From: Aeromicrobium panaciterrae | GTDB lineage: Bacteria; Actinomycetota; Actinomycetes; Propionibacteriales; Nocardioidaceae | Assembly (NCBI RefSeq): GCF_031457275.1 | Contig: NZ_JAVDWH010000001.1 | Coordinates: forward strand, 1,054,001 to 1,118,000 | DNA length: 64,000 bases | Direction: 5' to 3' | Shown: one piece after another, positions 8,962 through 17,130 of the stretch | Layout: each line of letters opens with the position of its first letter | Numbering within the stretch: the first letter of the stretch is position 1 | Translations under genes and position numbers: made by a program | Notes under the pieces: model-generated | The model's input: only the letters and a program-made list of their open reading frames with translations | Told to the model about the DNA's origin: nothing | Databases searched by the model: none

Positions 8962-10020
8962 GTGCCCCTCGACCTGAACACTGACGTCGTCACCCTGACC
9001 GCTGCCTTGGTCGACATCGCTTCTGAGAGCCTCGACGAGCAACAGATCGCCGACGATGTCGAGGCTGCACTCAGCACCGCGTCCCATCTCAAGATCGAGC
9101 GCGAGGGCCATACGATCGTCGCCCGCACCGAGCTCGGTCGTGCCGAACGAGTCGTCATCGCGGGTCACCTCGACACCGTGCCCGCCAACGGCAACTTCCC
9201 GTCGCGTCTCGAAGGCGAGATCCTTCACGGTCTTGGAAGCTGCGACATGAAGGGCGGGGTCGCTGTCGCTCTGCTGCTTGCCGCGCATGTTACTGAGCCA
9301 GTACGCGACGTCACGTACGTGTTCTACGACGGCGAGGAGATCGCATCGGAGTTCAACGGTCTCGGCAAGCTCGCGCGTACGCGACCCGACCTTCTTGCCG
9401 GCGATCTCGCGATCTTGATGGAGCCGACCGATGCCGGCATCGAGGCCGGATGCCAGGGCACGATGCGTGCCGATATACGGACGACCGGTGAACGCGCCCA
9501 TTCAGCTCGCTCGTGGATGGGCTCGAATGCGATCCACGCGCTCTCGCCCGTACTCGACCGACTCATGACCTACGTGCCTCGTGAAGTCGACATCGACGGG
9601 TTGACCTACCGCGAGGGTTTGAACGCGGTCGGCATCAGCGGTGGAGTCGCTGGCAACGTTGTGCCCGACGAAGCCATCGTCACGGTCAACTTCCGCTTCG
9701 CGCCTGACCGTACTGAGGATGACGCGCACCGTCACCTGCAAGAGGTCTTCGAGGGCTTCGGGCTGACGCTGACCGATTCGGCACCGGGAGCCATGCCGGG
9801 CCTCTCGCAGCCGTCGACGGCAGCGTTCGCCGCCACGGTCGGTGGCGAGGTGAAGCCGAAGTTCGGCTGGACCGACGTCGCGCAGTTCACCGTGCTCGGC
9901 ATCCCGGCGATCAACTACGGGCCCGGTGACCCGATGTTTGCGCACAAAGCCGACGAGCACGTACCGATTGAGCAGCTCCGCCGCGTGCACAGCACGATGG
10001 CGGCTTGGCTGTCCGCTTAG
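8962..10020 (+). CDS. dapE: Succinyl-diaminopimelate desuccinylase
   Basis: 352 residues, M20 metallopeptidase family. It hydrolyses N-succinyl-LL-diaminopimelate, a late step to lysine and peptidoglycan meso-DAP. Metal-site motifs are visible: AGHLDTVP, GSCDMKGG, YDGEE and the C-terminal AHKADEHVP. A small dimerisation domain is inserted around residues 175-285. GTG start; TGGAAT 6 nt upstream is only a poor -10. Its TAG overlaps the TAA of the convergent ABC transporter gene in TTAG (10017-10020). dapE followed by a LOG gene matches M. tuberculosis Rv1202-Rv1205. Confidence 0.93.
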   Translation: MPLDLNTDVVTLTAALVDIASESLDEQQIADDVEAALSTASHLKIEREGHTIVARTELGRAERVVIAGHLDTVPANGNFPSRLEGEILHGLGSCDMKGGVAVALLLAAHVTEPVRDVTYVFYDGEEIASEFNGLGKLARTRPDLLAGDLAILMEPTDAGIEAGCQGTMRADIRTTGERAHSARSWMGSNAIHALSPVLDRLMTYVPREVDIDGLTYREGLNAVGISGGVAGNVVPDEAIVTVNFRFAPDRTEDDAHRHLQEVFEGFGLTLTDSAPGAMPGLSQPSTAAFAATVGGEVKPKFGWTDVAQFTVLGIPAINYGPGDPMFAHKADEHVPIEQLRRVHSTMAAWLSA

Positions 10021-11897
10021 ACCGGTTCTGCGACCGGCCCCTGGTCGAACTGCGTGCGATAGAGCTCTTCGTAGCGTCCACCCTGTGCCAACAGTTCGGT
10101 GTGGTTGCCCTGTTCGACGATCCGGCCGTCTTCGACGACGAGGATCAGGTCGGCCGCTCGTACGGTCGACAGTCGGTGAGCGATGACCAGCGAGGTACGG
10201 CCGGTGAGCGCTGCTGCGAGCGCTTCCTGGACTGCGGCTTCCGAGGTTGAGTCGAGGTGAGCCGTCGCCTCATCGAGGATCACCAACTGCGGGCGCGCCA
10301 GCAGCAGCCTGGCGATCGTCAGGCGCTGACGCTCGCCGCCCGACAGGCGGTAGCCGCGTTCGCCGACGACGGTGTCGAGTCCGTCGGCCAGTGAGCGGAT
10401 GAGGTCGTCGAGTCGCGCGTCGTGCAAGGCCGTCCACAGCTCGTCCTCGGTCGCCTCGGGGCGTGAGAGCAGGAGGTTGGAGCGTACGGACTCGTGGAAC
10501 AGGTGACCGTCCTGCGTCGCCATACCGAGCGTGCGGCGAATTGATGACAGGGTCAGATCGCGTACGTCGACACCGTTGAGTCGGATCGCTCCGGTGTCGA
10601 CGTCGTACAGACGCGGTACGAGGCTGGCGATCGTTGACTTGCCGGCACCGGACGTACCGACCAGCGCAACGAGCTGGCCCGGCTCAACGGTGAACGAGAC
10701 GTTGTGGAGCACGTCCACGCCGCCGCGGCTGTCGAGCTGAGCGACCTCTTCAAGGGACGCCAGCGAAACCTTGTCGGCCGATGGGTACGCAAACGTCACG
10801 TCATCGAACTCGACAGTCACGGGTCCGGCAGGCAGATCGATCGCATCTGGCTTCTCGGCGATGAGCGGCTTGAGGTCGAGCACCTCGAACACTCGCTCAA
10901 AGCTGACGACGGCGCTCATGACCTCGACGCGTGCGCTGGCCAATGCAGTCAGTGGCGCGTAGAGGCGGGTGAGCAGAAGTGCCATCGCGACAACGTCGCC
11001 GGGATCGAGCGAGCCGCGCAGTGCGTAGAAGCCACCAAGTCCGTAGACGACAGCCAAGGCCAGGGCCGAGACCGTGGTGAGCGCGGTGACGAAGACCGAC
11101 TGCAGCATGGCCGACTTCACGCCGATGTCGCGCACGCGACGAGCGCGGGCAGCGAACTCGATCGACTCCTGCTCGGGGCGACCGTAGAGCTTGACCAGGG
11201 TGGCTCCGGGAGCCGAGAAGCGTTCGGTCATCCGGGTGCTCATCGTGGCGTTGTAGTCAGCGGCCTCGCGTCGCATCGCCGCAAGCCGGCCACCCATGCG
11301 TCGTGCTGGGATGACAAAGACTGGCAACAGGACCAGCGCGACCAGGGTGATCTGCCACGAAATACTCAGCATCACGATGAGGGCCAGGGTCAGCGTGACG
11401 AGGTTGCTGACAACTCCGGAGAGAGTGTCACTGAAGGCGCGTTGAGCGCCGAGGACATCGTTGTTGAGGCGGCTGACGAGCGCGCCGGTACGCGTACGGG
11501 TGAAGAACGCGACGGGCATCCGCTGTACGTGATCGAAAACCTTGGTGCGCAGGTCGAGGATCAGACCTTCGCCGATATTGGCCGACAGCCAGCGGGTGAA
11601 GATGCCGAATCCGGCATCCGCGAGCGCGATCAGCGCGATCAGCCCGGCAAGCTCAAACACCGTTCGACGCGAGTCGCCATCGACGATCGAGTTGACGACC
11701 TTGCCGGCCAGCACGGGAGTCGCCACCGCGAGCACGGCGGTGATGACGCTCATGATCAGGAACAGGATCAGTTTGCGCTTGTGAGGGACAGCGAACGAGG
11801 CGATGCGCCGCAACGTTTCGCGGGTCACTTTGTGCGAGCCTTCGCTGTTCATCATTGTGCGGTGCAGCGCGGACCATGCTGTGGCGTCCATGCTCAT
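10017..11897 (-). CDS. ABC exporter, fused permease and ATPase
   Basis: 626 residues: six-helix type I exporter domain (about 35-330), then an ATPase domain with Walker A GTSGAGKST, signature LSGGERQ, Walker B LVILDEAT and H-loop AHRLST. It would dimerise to export lipid, peptide or drug; the substrate is unknown. GGAG lies 8 nt before the ATG at 11897. All nucleotide-binding motifs look intact, so it is probably an active homodimer. Confidence 0.93.
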   Translation of the reverse strand: MSMDATAWSALHRTMMNSEGSHKVTRETLRRIASFAVPHKRKLILFLIMSVITAVLAVATPVLAGKVVNSIVDGDSRRTVFELAGLIALIALADAGFGIFTRWLSANIGEGLILDLRTKVFDHVQRMPVAFFTRTRTGALVSRLNNDVLGAQRAFSDTLSGVVSNLVTLTLALIVMLSISWQITLVALVLLPVFVIPARRMGGRLAAMRREAADYNATMSTRMTERFSAPGATLVKLYGRPEQESIEFAARARRVRDIGVKSAMLQSVFVTALTTVSALALAVVYGLGGFYALRGSLDPGDVVAMALLLTRLYAPLTALASARVEVMSAVVSFERVFEVLDLKPLIAEKPDAIDLPAGPVTVEFDDVTFAYPSADKVSLASLEEVAQLDSRGGVDVLHNVSFTVEPGQLVALVGTSGAGKSTIASLVPRLYDVDTGAIRLNGVDVRDLTLSSIRRTLGMATQDGHLFHESVRSNLLLSRPEATEDELWTALHDARLDDLIRSLADGLDTVVGERGYRLSGGERQRLTIARLLLARPQLVILDEATAHLDSTSEAAVQEALAAALTGRTSLVIAHRLSTVRAADLILVVEDGRIVEQGNHTELLAQGGRYEELYRTQFDQGPVAEPV

Positions 11898-11952
11898 GTG
11901 TTGTTCTCCATTGTTCGACCATCAGTCTCTACCAAGCCACTGACGAACGTAC

Positions 11953-11987
11953 GACCTCACGTCGACTTGAGGTCAAGCCGATAGCCT
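11953..11987 (+). promoter_or_regulatory. Inverted repeat and leaderless -10 before the LOG gene
   Basis: GACCTCA (11953-11959) and TGAGGTC (11968-11974) form a perfect 7-bp inverted repeat with an 8-bp spacer, just upstream of the -10 TAGCCT (11982-11987), which is 6 nt from the ATG. The repeat covers the -35 region and looks like a repressor operator. Confidence 0.5.
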
Positions 11988-11993
11988 CAAACC

Positions 11994-12722
11994 ATGACCG
12001 AACGACGTGAAACCCAGAAGGGGCCGATCAGGCTCCGCGGCGATCAGGTGCAGTCCAGCACCACTGACCAGCGACTCCTCGACTCTCGTGGACCGTCCGA
12101 TTGGGTGCACACCGATCCCTGGCGTGTCCTGCGCATCCAGTCTGAGTTCGTCGAAGGCTTCGGCGCGCTCGCCGAGCTCGGTCCGGCCGTCAGCATCTTC
12201 GGCTCGGCGCGCACCAAGCCTGACGACCCGATGTACGAAGCGGCCCGCCAGATCGCCATGAAGCTCTGCGGCGAGGGCTACGCCGTGATCACTGGTGGTG
12301 GCCCCGGCGTCATGGAGGCGGCCAACCAGGGCGCCCACGAGTGCGGGGGAGTCTCCGTCGGCCTCGGCATCGAGCTGCCGCACGAGCAGGGCATGAACGA
12401 GTACGTCGACCTCGGCATCAACTTCCGCTACTTCTTCGTGCGCAAGACGATGTTCGTGAAGTACGCGCAGGGCTACGTCGTCATGCCCGGTGGCTTCGGC
12501 ACGATGGATGAGCTGTTCGAGGCACTCACGCTGGTGCAGACCGGCAAGATCACGTCGTTCCCGATTGTGCTGTTCGGATCTGAGTACTGGGGCGGTCTGA
12601 TCGACTGGCTGCGCAACACGATGCTCCCCGACGGCAAGGTCAATGCCCTCGATATCGACATGCTGCACATCACCGACGACATCGACGAAGCCGTCGCCTG
12701 GTTCGTCGCCAAGGACAACTAG
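11994..12722 (+). CDS. LOG-family protein (TIGR00730), cytokinin-riboside-phosphate phosphoribohydrolase-like
   Basis: 242 residues, Rossmann-like fold. GGGPGVMEAANQGA and the family motif PGGFGTMDE are both present. LOG enzymes cleave N6-modified AMP to the free base and ribose 5-phosphate; the physiological substrate in this organism is unknown. Leaderless start (TAGCCT, 6 nt spacer) under a possible operator. Its TAG overlaps the folP2 TAG in CTAG (12719-12722). The position between dapE and folP2 is as in mycobacteria (Rv1205). Confidence 0.92.
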   Translation: MTERRETQKGPIRLRGDQVQSSTTDQRLLDSRGPSDWVHTDPWRVLRIQSEFVEGFGALAELGPAVSIFGSARTKPDDPMYEAARQIAMKLCGEGYAVITGGGPGVMEAANQGAHECGGVSVGLGIELPHEQGMNEYVDLGINFRYFFVRKTMFVKYAQGYVVMPGGFGTMDELFEALTLVQTGKITSFPIVLFGSEYWGGLIDWLRNTMLPDGKVNALDIDMLHITDDIDEAVAWFVAKDN

Positions 12723-13609
12723 GCAAGACCTCGGCGGGCAACCGCCGGCGGTCGGTCGCCCTTGATCGACGCGACCATGTCGAGTACCTGGCGTGTCTCG
12801 GCGACGTTGTGCGCGCGGAAGACACGCGCTCCCTGCCATGCGGATATGGCGGTGGCGCCGAGAGTGCCGGGCAGTCGGCGGTCCTTGTCGAGGTCGAGCG
12901 TTTCGCCCACGAAGTCCTTGTTGGACAGCGCCACCAGAACCGGCCAGCCGGTCGCCACGAGCTCATCGAGTCGTCGGGTCAACTCGAGGCTGTGACGCGT
13001 GTTCTTGCCAAAGTCGTGCGTCGGGTCGATCAGGATGCCGTCGGCCCGCACACCGGCCTCCACGGCCTTGCCAGCCAGCTCTGTGACCGTGTTGATGACG
13101 TCGGCGACAACATCTGCGTACGCAGCGCGGTGGGGGTCCGTACGAGGGCCGATTCCGCCCGTGTGGCTGCAGACGAGGCCCGCGCCGTGTTGGGCGGCGA
13201 CTGATGCCAACTCAGGGTCGTGGCCTGACCACGTGTCGTTGACGAGATCGGCGCCGAGTTTGCAGAGCTCGTCCGCGACCTCGCTGCGCCAGGTGTCGAT
13301 GCTGATCACCAGTTCAGGGAATCGCGACCGTGCCTCGGCGACGAAGTCGGACGTACGCCGGAGCTCCTCAGTCGCGTCGACTTCAGGACCGTAGCCAGCG
13401 CGTACGCCGCCAACGTCGACGATGTCCGCACCCTCCGAGACGGCCCGAGCCAGATGCTCAAGCGCCGGCTCGAGATCAAACGTCGCGCCGTTGTCGTAGA
13501 ACGAGTCGGGCGTGCGGTTGATGATCGCCATCAGCGCGAACTCGCCAGGCGCGAACTCTCGAGAGCCCAGTCGGAGACTGTCCTCTCTGCGTGGCACGAT
13601 CACGTTCAT
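12719..13609 (-). CDS. folP2: Dihydropteroate synthase homologue, FolP2 type
   Basis: 296 residues with a TIM-barrel DHPS pattern: INRTPDSFYDNG, VDVGG, SIDTWRSEVA, LSNKDFVGE. The canonical loop after DVGG (ESTRPG) is replaced by VRAGYGPEV, so residues used for p-aminobenzoate/pterin chemistry are missing. Mycobacterial FolP2 is reported to lack DHPS activity. The ATG at 13609 overlaps the divergent tag ATG in CATG. A GTG two codons in (13603) has TAGGCT 7 nt upstream and may be the true leaderless start. Confidence 0.88.
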   Translation of the reverse strand: MNVIVPRREDSLRLGSREFAPGEFALMAIINRTPDSFYDNGATFDLEPALEHLARAVSEGADIVDVGGVRAGYGPEVDATEELRRTSDFVAEARSRFPELVISIDTWRSEVADELCKLGADLVNDTWSGHDPELASVAAQHGAGLVCSHTGGIGPRTDPHRAAYADVVADVINTVTELAGKAVEAGVRADGILIDPTHDFGKNTRHSLELTRRLDELVATGWPVLVALSNKDFVGETLDLDKDRRLPGTLGATAISAWQGARVFRAHNVAETRQVLDMVASIKGDRPPAVARRGLA

Positions 13610-14150
13610 GAGCCTAGACGTGGTCCGTTGTCCGTGGGGCGACGATCCCGCGATGATCGAATATCACGACACCGAGTGGGGCAAGGAGCTCCGCGGCGAT
13701 CGTGAGCTGTTCGAGCGGATGTCGCTCGAGGCCTTCCAGTCGGGGCTCTCGTGGCTGATCATCCTGCGCAAGCGTGAGGGATTCCGCGAAGCGTTCGCGA
13801 ACTTCGATCCGGAGGTCGTGGCGACCTTTGGAGACTCCGACGTCGAGCGATTGCTGCAGGATGCCGGAATCGTCCGCAACCGCATGAAGATCGAAGCGAC
13901 GATCAGCAACGCCCGCACTCTGCTCGAACTCGACGAGTCCTTCAGCGACCTGCTCTGGTCGTTCGCCCCACCGCCTCGACCGGCCCCCACGTCGTACGCG
14001 GAAGTCGACGCAACAACCCCTGAATCGATGGCGATGGCCAAGGCGCTCAAGAAGAAGGGCTTTCGGTTCTTCGGGCCCACCACTGCGTATGCGCTGATGC
14101 AGGCCACCGGCATGGTCAATGACCACCTTGAGGACTGCATCGCTCGCTGA
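13608..14150 (+). CDS. tag: DNA-3-methyladenine glycosylase I
   Basis: 180 residues. Tag excises 3-methyladenine in base-excision repair. The zinc-snap ligands are visible: Cys8 and His20 at the N-terminus (CPWGDDPAMIEYHDTEWG) and the C-terminal HLEDC. FERMSLEAFQSGLSWLIILRKR is the conserved base-recognition block. The start is set at the ATG 13608, giving the family's usual N-terminus; CACGAT 7 nt upstream is a weak -10 and would lie in folP2. Synteny matches Rv1210. Confidence 0.94.
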   Translation: MSLDVVRCPWGDDPAMIEYHDTEWGKELRGDRELFERMSLEAFQSGLSWLIILRKREGFREAFANFDPEVVATFGDSDVERLLQDAGIVRNRMKIEATISNARTLLELDESFSDLLWSFAPPPRPAPTSYAEVDATTPESMAMAKALKKKGFRFFGPTTAYALMQATGMVNDHLEDCIAR

Positions 14151-14195
14151 GGCGTGGCTCCCGGCAATTTCGGCGAAAATACCTACCATCGGAGC

Positions 14196-14789
14196 ATGAG
14201 CAACTCCCGCAAGTCGGCACGGTCACGCAGAGTCCTCGCGGCGACCGCGCTGCTCATCACAGCGGTGCTCGTCGCAGCTGGCGCCATTGCCGTCTCGACG
14301 GTTCCCGTACTCGTCGGCGCCACGATCTACGGCGTCGTCGCAGGCATCGTGTCTTCGCGACTCATCGCCAACGATCTCGGTCAGATGCGCCGCGATTGGG
14401 CGAAGGACCGAGCCGACATCGCCAACCACAATCGGTTGCAGGCAGTGGCTCGCTCGAAGGAGCACACGGCCTTCGCCGAGCAGATGAGCTCGCGCATCAA
14501 GCACAAGGATGCGCAGATTGAGACTCTTCGCGACTCGCTCGTCACCGCTGAGATCGACCTGGCCAAGACTCGCGAACGCGTCTCAGCCGAACGCGCCCGT
14601 GTGGACGCATTGACCGCCGACCTCAGCTCTGCCCAGTCGGATGTCGAGTCCGCTCGCTCCGACCTGATGAAGGCCAACGATGCACTCGCGGCGAGTGAAG
14701 CCGCGGAGATCCAGGCTCGCGCCGAAGTTGTCGCCTGGGAACAGTCAGCGACCGACGACCAGCGTCGTCAGCACCAACGTCCAGCCTGA
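14196..14789 (+). CDS. Membrane protein with long cytoplasmic coiled coil
   Basis: 197 residues from ATG 14196; the frame runs 14 codons further up but TACCAT (14184-14189), 6 nt before this ATG, supports a leaderless start here. Two close hydrophobic helices (about 13-34 and 37-53) are followed by a heptad-like coiled coil (about 75-185, rich in Ala, Glu, Arg). The position between tag and DUF3117 matches Rv1209, a small membrane protein. Possible scaffold; no function known. Confidence 0.8.
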   Translation: MSNSRKSARSRRVLAATALLITAVLVAAGAIAVSTVPVLVGATIYGVVAGIVSSRLIANDLGQMRRDWAKDRADIANHNRLQAVARSKEHTAFAEQMSSRIKHKDAQIETLRDSLVTAEIDLAKTRERVSAERARVDALTADLSSAQSDVESARSDLMKANDALAASEAAEIQARAEVVAWEQSATDDQRRQHQRPA

Positions 14790-15593
14790 CTAGCGACCGG
14801 TGAAGCTTGGCTTCTCCTTGGCGAGGAATGCCTTGACCGCTGCGAGGTGATCCTCGGATGCGCCGGTCAGCGCCATCTTCTGAGCCTCCTGGTCGAGTGA
14901 CGCCGGGAAATCATTCGTCGCCGAGAACGCCAGCGAACGCTTGATCGACGCGTACGCCAGCGTTGGCCCGTCAGCGAGTGAACGAGCCAGAGCCGCAACC
15001 TCAGCGTCGAAGGCGTCATCGTCGACGACCGTCGTGGCCATACCGAGCTCGAGGGCTTCGTCGGCGGGGATCGTACGAGGCTGCAGCAGCAGTTGCGTGG
15101 CGCGACCAAAGCCGACCAGGCGGGGGAGCGTCCACGACGCACCGGTGTCACACGACAGCGCGATACCGGCGAAAGCGAGGTTGAATCCGGCCGAGCGACG
15201 CAACAGTCGGAAGTCGGCGGCGAAGGCCAAAGATGCCCCTGCACCTGCGGCGATGCCGTTGACGGCAGCGATCACGGGCTTTGGCATGGTGGCGATCGCG
15301 GTGACCGCCGGGTTGTAGTGCTCCTGGACCGTGTCGGAGAGCTGACCAGGGTCGTCGGATGTCAGTCCCGCGACGTGTTCCTTGAGGTCCTGGCCGACGC
15401 AGAACGCCCGCCCGGTGCCGGTCAGCACGACGCAGCGGGCCTCGCTGTCGGCCGCCGCCTGATGCAGCGCGTCCCTCAGCGCGACCTTCGTATCGGTCGT
15501 CAGGCTGTTCATGGTGTCGGGCCGATTGAACGTCACGGTGGCGACGCCGTCGGCCACCTCGTACGTCACCGGCGGGGTGCTGGACTCACTCAC
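14790..15593 (-). CDS. Enoyl-CoA hydratase/isomerase family protein
   Basis: 267 residues, crotonase fold. The oxyanion-hole segments are GTGRAFCVGQDLKE and NGIAAGAGASLAFAADFRL. The later active-site segment is ALSCDTGASWTLPRLVG, with Asp rather than the usual Glu, resembling PaaG-type isomerases. It probably acts in fatty or aromatic acid beta-oxidation; the substrate is not readable. Its stop directly abuts the convergent coiled-coil gene with no intergenic base. Confidence 0.9.
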   Translation of the reverse strand: MSESSTPPVTYEVADGVATVTFNRPDTMNSLTTDTKVALRDALHQAAADSEARCVVLTGTGRAFCVGQDLKEHVAGLTSDDPGQLSDTVQEHYNPAVTAIATMPKPVIAAVNGIAAGAGASLAFAADFRLLRRSAGFNLAFAGIALSCDTGASWTLPRLVGFGRATQLLLQPRTIPADEALELGMATTVVDDDAFDAEVAALARSLADGPTLAYASIKRSLAFSATNDFPASLDQEAQKMALTGASEDHLAAVKAFLAKEKPSFTGR

Positions 15594-15701
15594 GAAGGGC
15601 CTCCTGTGGGACTGCGGTCGAAGGAGATCGAACCATAGGCGATAATAGGAGGCACGCGTCCAGCAGTTTCAGCCGGACGCATCGCGACGAGAGGGGAACT
15701 G

Positions 15702-15863
15702 ATGGCCGCCATGAAGCCACGGACCGGAGACGGCCCGATGGAGGTCACCAAGGAGGGACGCTGCATCGTCATGCGCGTTCCACTCGAAGGCGGCGGACGC
15801 CTCGTCGTCGAGCTCAACAATGAAGAGGCTGAAACCCTCGGCGACGCACTCAAAGCTGTCTGA
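15702..15863 (+). CDS. Small conserved protein DUF3117
   Basis: A 53-residue protein starting MAAMKPRTGDGPMEVTKEG and ending ETLGDALKAV. This is the actinobacterial DUF3117 family (Rv1211 in M. tuberculosis), function unknown, highly conserved despite its size. GAGGGG about 6 nt before the ATG is the ribosome-binding site. Its TGA overlaps the next ATG by one base. It is below common ORF length cut-offs and easy to miss. Confidence 0.9.
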   Translation: MAAMKPRTGDGPMEVTKEGRCIVMRVPLEGGGRLVVELNNEEAETLGDALKAV

Positions 15864-16222
15864 TGTTCGGGCTGACCGTTCGTTGGTCATTGCAGGACGC
15901 CCCCAAGGGCACACTCAAAGCTCTCCGTGCGTACGTGGAGGACGAGTCGTACGCCAAGTTCGCCGGTCTCGAAGGCCTTCGGGTCAAGACGTGGCGCGCT
16001 CGCAAGGGCGAATGGTTTGAGGGCTCCTACGTGTTTGTCTCCGAAGAAGCCCGCGAGAAGTTCCAGGAGGACTTCGAGCAGCGAGCAGCTGAGTCGCCCG
16101 GTTCCAAGATCGTCGGTTCTGCACCGATCTCGATCGAAGCCTGCGAGATCGTTGCAGTCGTACGAGGTCCGGCCGGCTTCCGTTCGTCCTCACATTTCGA
16201 GCACGCCAGGGACGACGACTAA
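15863..16222 (+). CDS. Small protein, possibly YdhR-like monooxygenase fold
   Basis: 119 residues. FAGLEGLRVKTWRARKGEWF followed by GSYVFVSEEAREKFQEDFEQ resembles the dimeric alpha/beta barrel of YdhR/ABM-type proteins (a Lys-Thr-Trp strand, then a strand ending before a helix). No cofactor site is certain. It overlaps DUF3117 by one base (TGATG) and so is translationally coupled. The family call is tentative. Confidence 0.7.
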   Translation: MFGLTVRWSLQDAPKGTLKALRAYVEDESYAKFAGLEGLRVKTWRARKGEWFEGSYVFVSEEAREKFQEDFEQRAAESPGSKIVGSAPISIEACEIVAVVRGPAGFRSSSHFEHARDDD

Positions 16223-16235
16223 CCCAGCACTATTT

Positions 16236-17111
16236 CTAACCCGGTGGCGGAACGAACACCCACGGGTCTCGCGGCAGCGAAGCCGGGTCGTACTCCTCGA
16301 GTAGTTCGGCCATCGTGGATCCCGCGAGTCCGAGTGACTGAGCGATGAGCGCCATGGCATCGACGCCAAGTTCCCGTAGCTGCTGATAGGTCACCGCGCC
16401 GTCGCGCTTCGCGAGGCGCTGCCCGTCCGTGTTGAGCGCAACAGGCACATGGACGTACGTCGGCGGCTGGTTGCCGAGCAGAGTCGCGAGATACGCCTGG
16501 CGCGGAGCGGAGGGCAGCAGGTCCTCCCCTCGCACCACCTGATCGACGCCTTGCTGAGCGTCGTCGACCACGACGGCGAGGTTGTACGCGACCACACCGT
16601 CTCCGCGGCGCAGTACGAAGTCGTCGACCACGCCTTCGTACGTACCGTGCAGCTCGTCCTGGATCGTGAAATCCGGGAGCTCGCTCCGAAGACGAAGCGC
16701 CGCTGGTCGAACGGCAGCCTGGGCCAGTCGCTCGGCATCGCTCAGGTTGCGGCAGGTCCCGCGATAGATGCCGGGTGGTTCGTGCGGCGCTGACGGAGCC
16801 TCGAGGATCTCGCGCCGGGTGCAGTAGCACTCGTAGACGAGACCACGCCCTGCCAGCGAAGCGAGCGCCGCGTCGTACAGCCGTGCTCGCTCGGACTGGC
16901 GGACCACCGCGCCATCCCAGTCGAGACCCAGCGCCGCGAGGTCGGCGAGCTGTCGTTCTTCAGCTCCGGGCTGTACGCGGTCGAGATCCTCGATTCGGAC
17001 CAAGAACTCGCGATCGGTTCGACGAGCGTGCAACCAGGCAAGAACCGCTGTGCGCAGGTTGCCAACATGCAGGTCACCCGAGGGGGACGGGGCGAATCGT
17101 CCGGCGGTCAC
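16236..17111 (-). CDS. gluQ: Glutamyl-Q tRNA(Asp) synthetase
   Basis: 291 residues from GTG 17111; the frame is open further up but homology begins at RFAPSPSGDLHVGN. It charges Glu onto queuosine 34 of tRNA-Asp and lacks an anticodon-binding domain. HVGN (15-18) is the HIGH equivalent and LAKRDGA (Lys235) the KMSKS equivalent. The zinc site is intact: YECYC, then GIYRGTC (CxC...YxxxC). 19 nt separate it from the methyltransferase stop upstream. Confidence 0.93.
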   Translation of the reverse strand: MTAGRFAPSPSGDLHVGNLRTAVLAWLHARRTDREFLVRIEDLDRVQPGAEERQLADLAALGLDWDGAVVRQSERARLYDAALASLAGRGLVYECYCTRREILEAPSAPHEPPGIYRGTCRNLSDAERLAQAAVRPAALRLRSELPDFTIQDELHGTYEGVVDDFVLRRGDGVVAYNLAVVVDDAQQGVDQVVRGEDLLPSAPRQAYLATLLGNQPPTYVHVPVALNTDGQRLAKRDGAVTYQQLRELGVDAMALIAQSLGLAGSTMAELLEEYDPASLPRDPWVFVPPPG

Positions 17112-17130
17112 AACGTGCGTCTCGGCAGAG

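Noticed and set aside
10704-11984. Long plus-strand open frame (426 codons) opposite the ABC exporter
   Set aside because: Composition is a shadow of the real gene in high-GC DNA: no domain pattern, and the exporter motifs on the other strand are complete.
16219-16830. Frame ending in CTAA over the YdhR-like stop, as another overlapping-stop pair
   Set aside because: That frame is not gluQ; the real gluQ stop is at 16236, 13 nt away.
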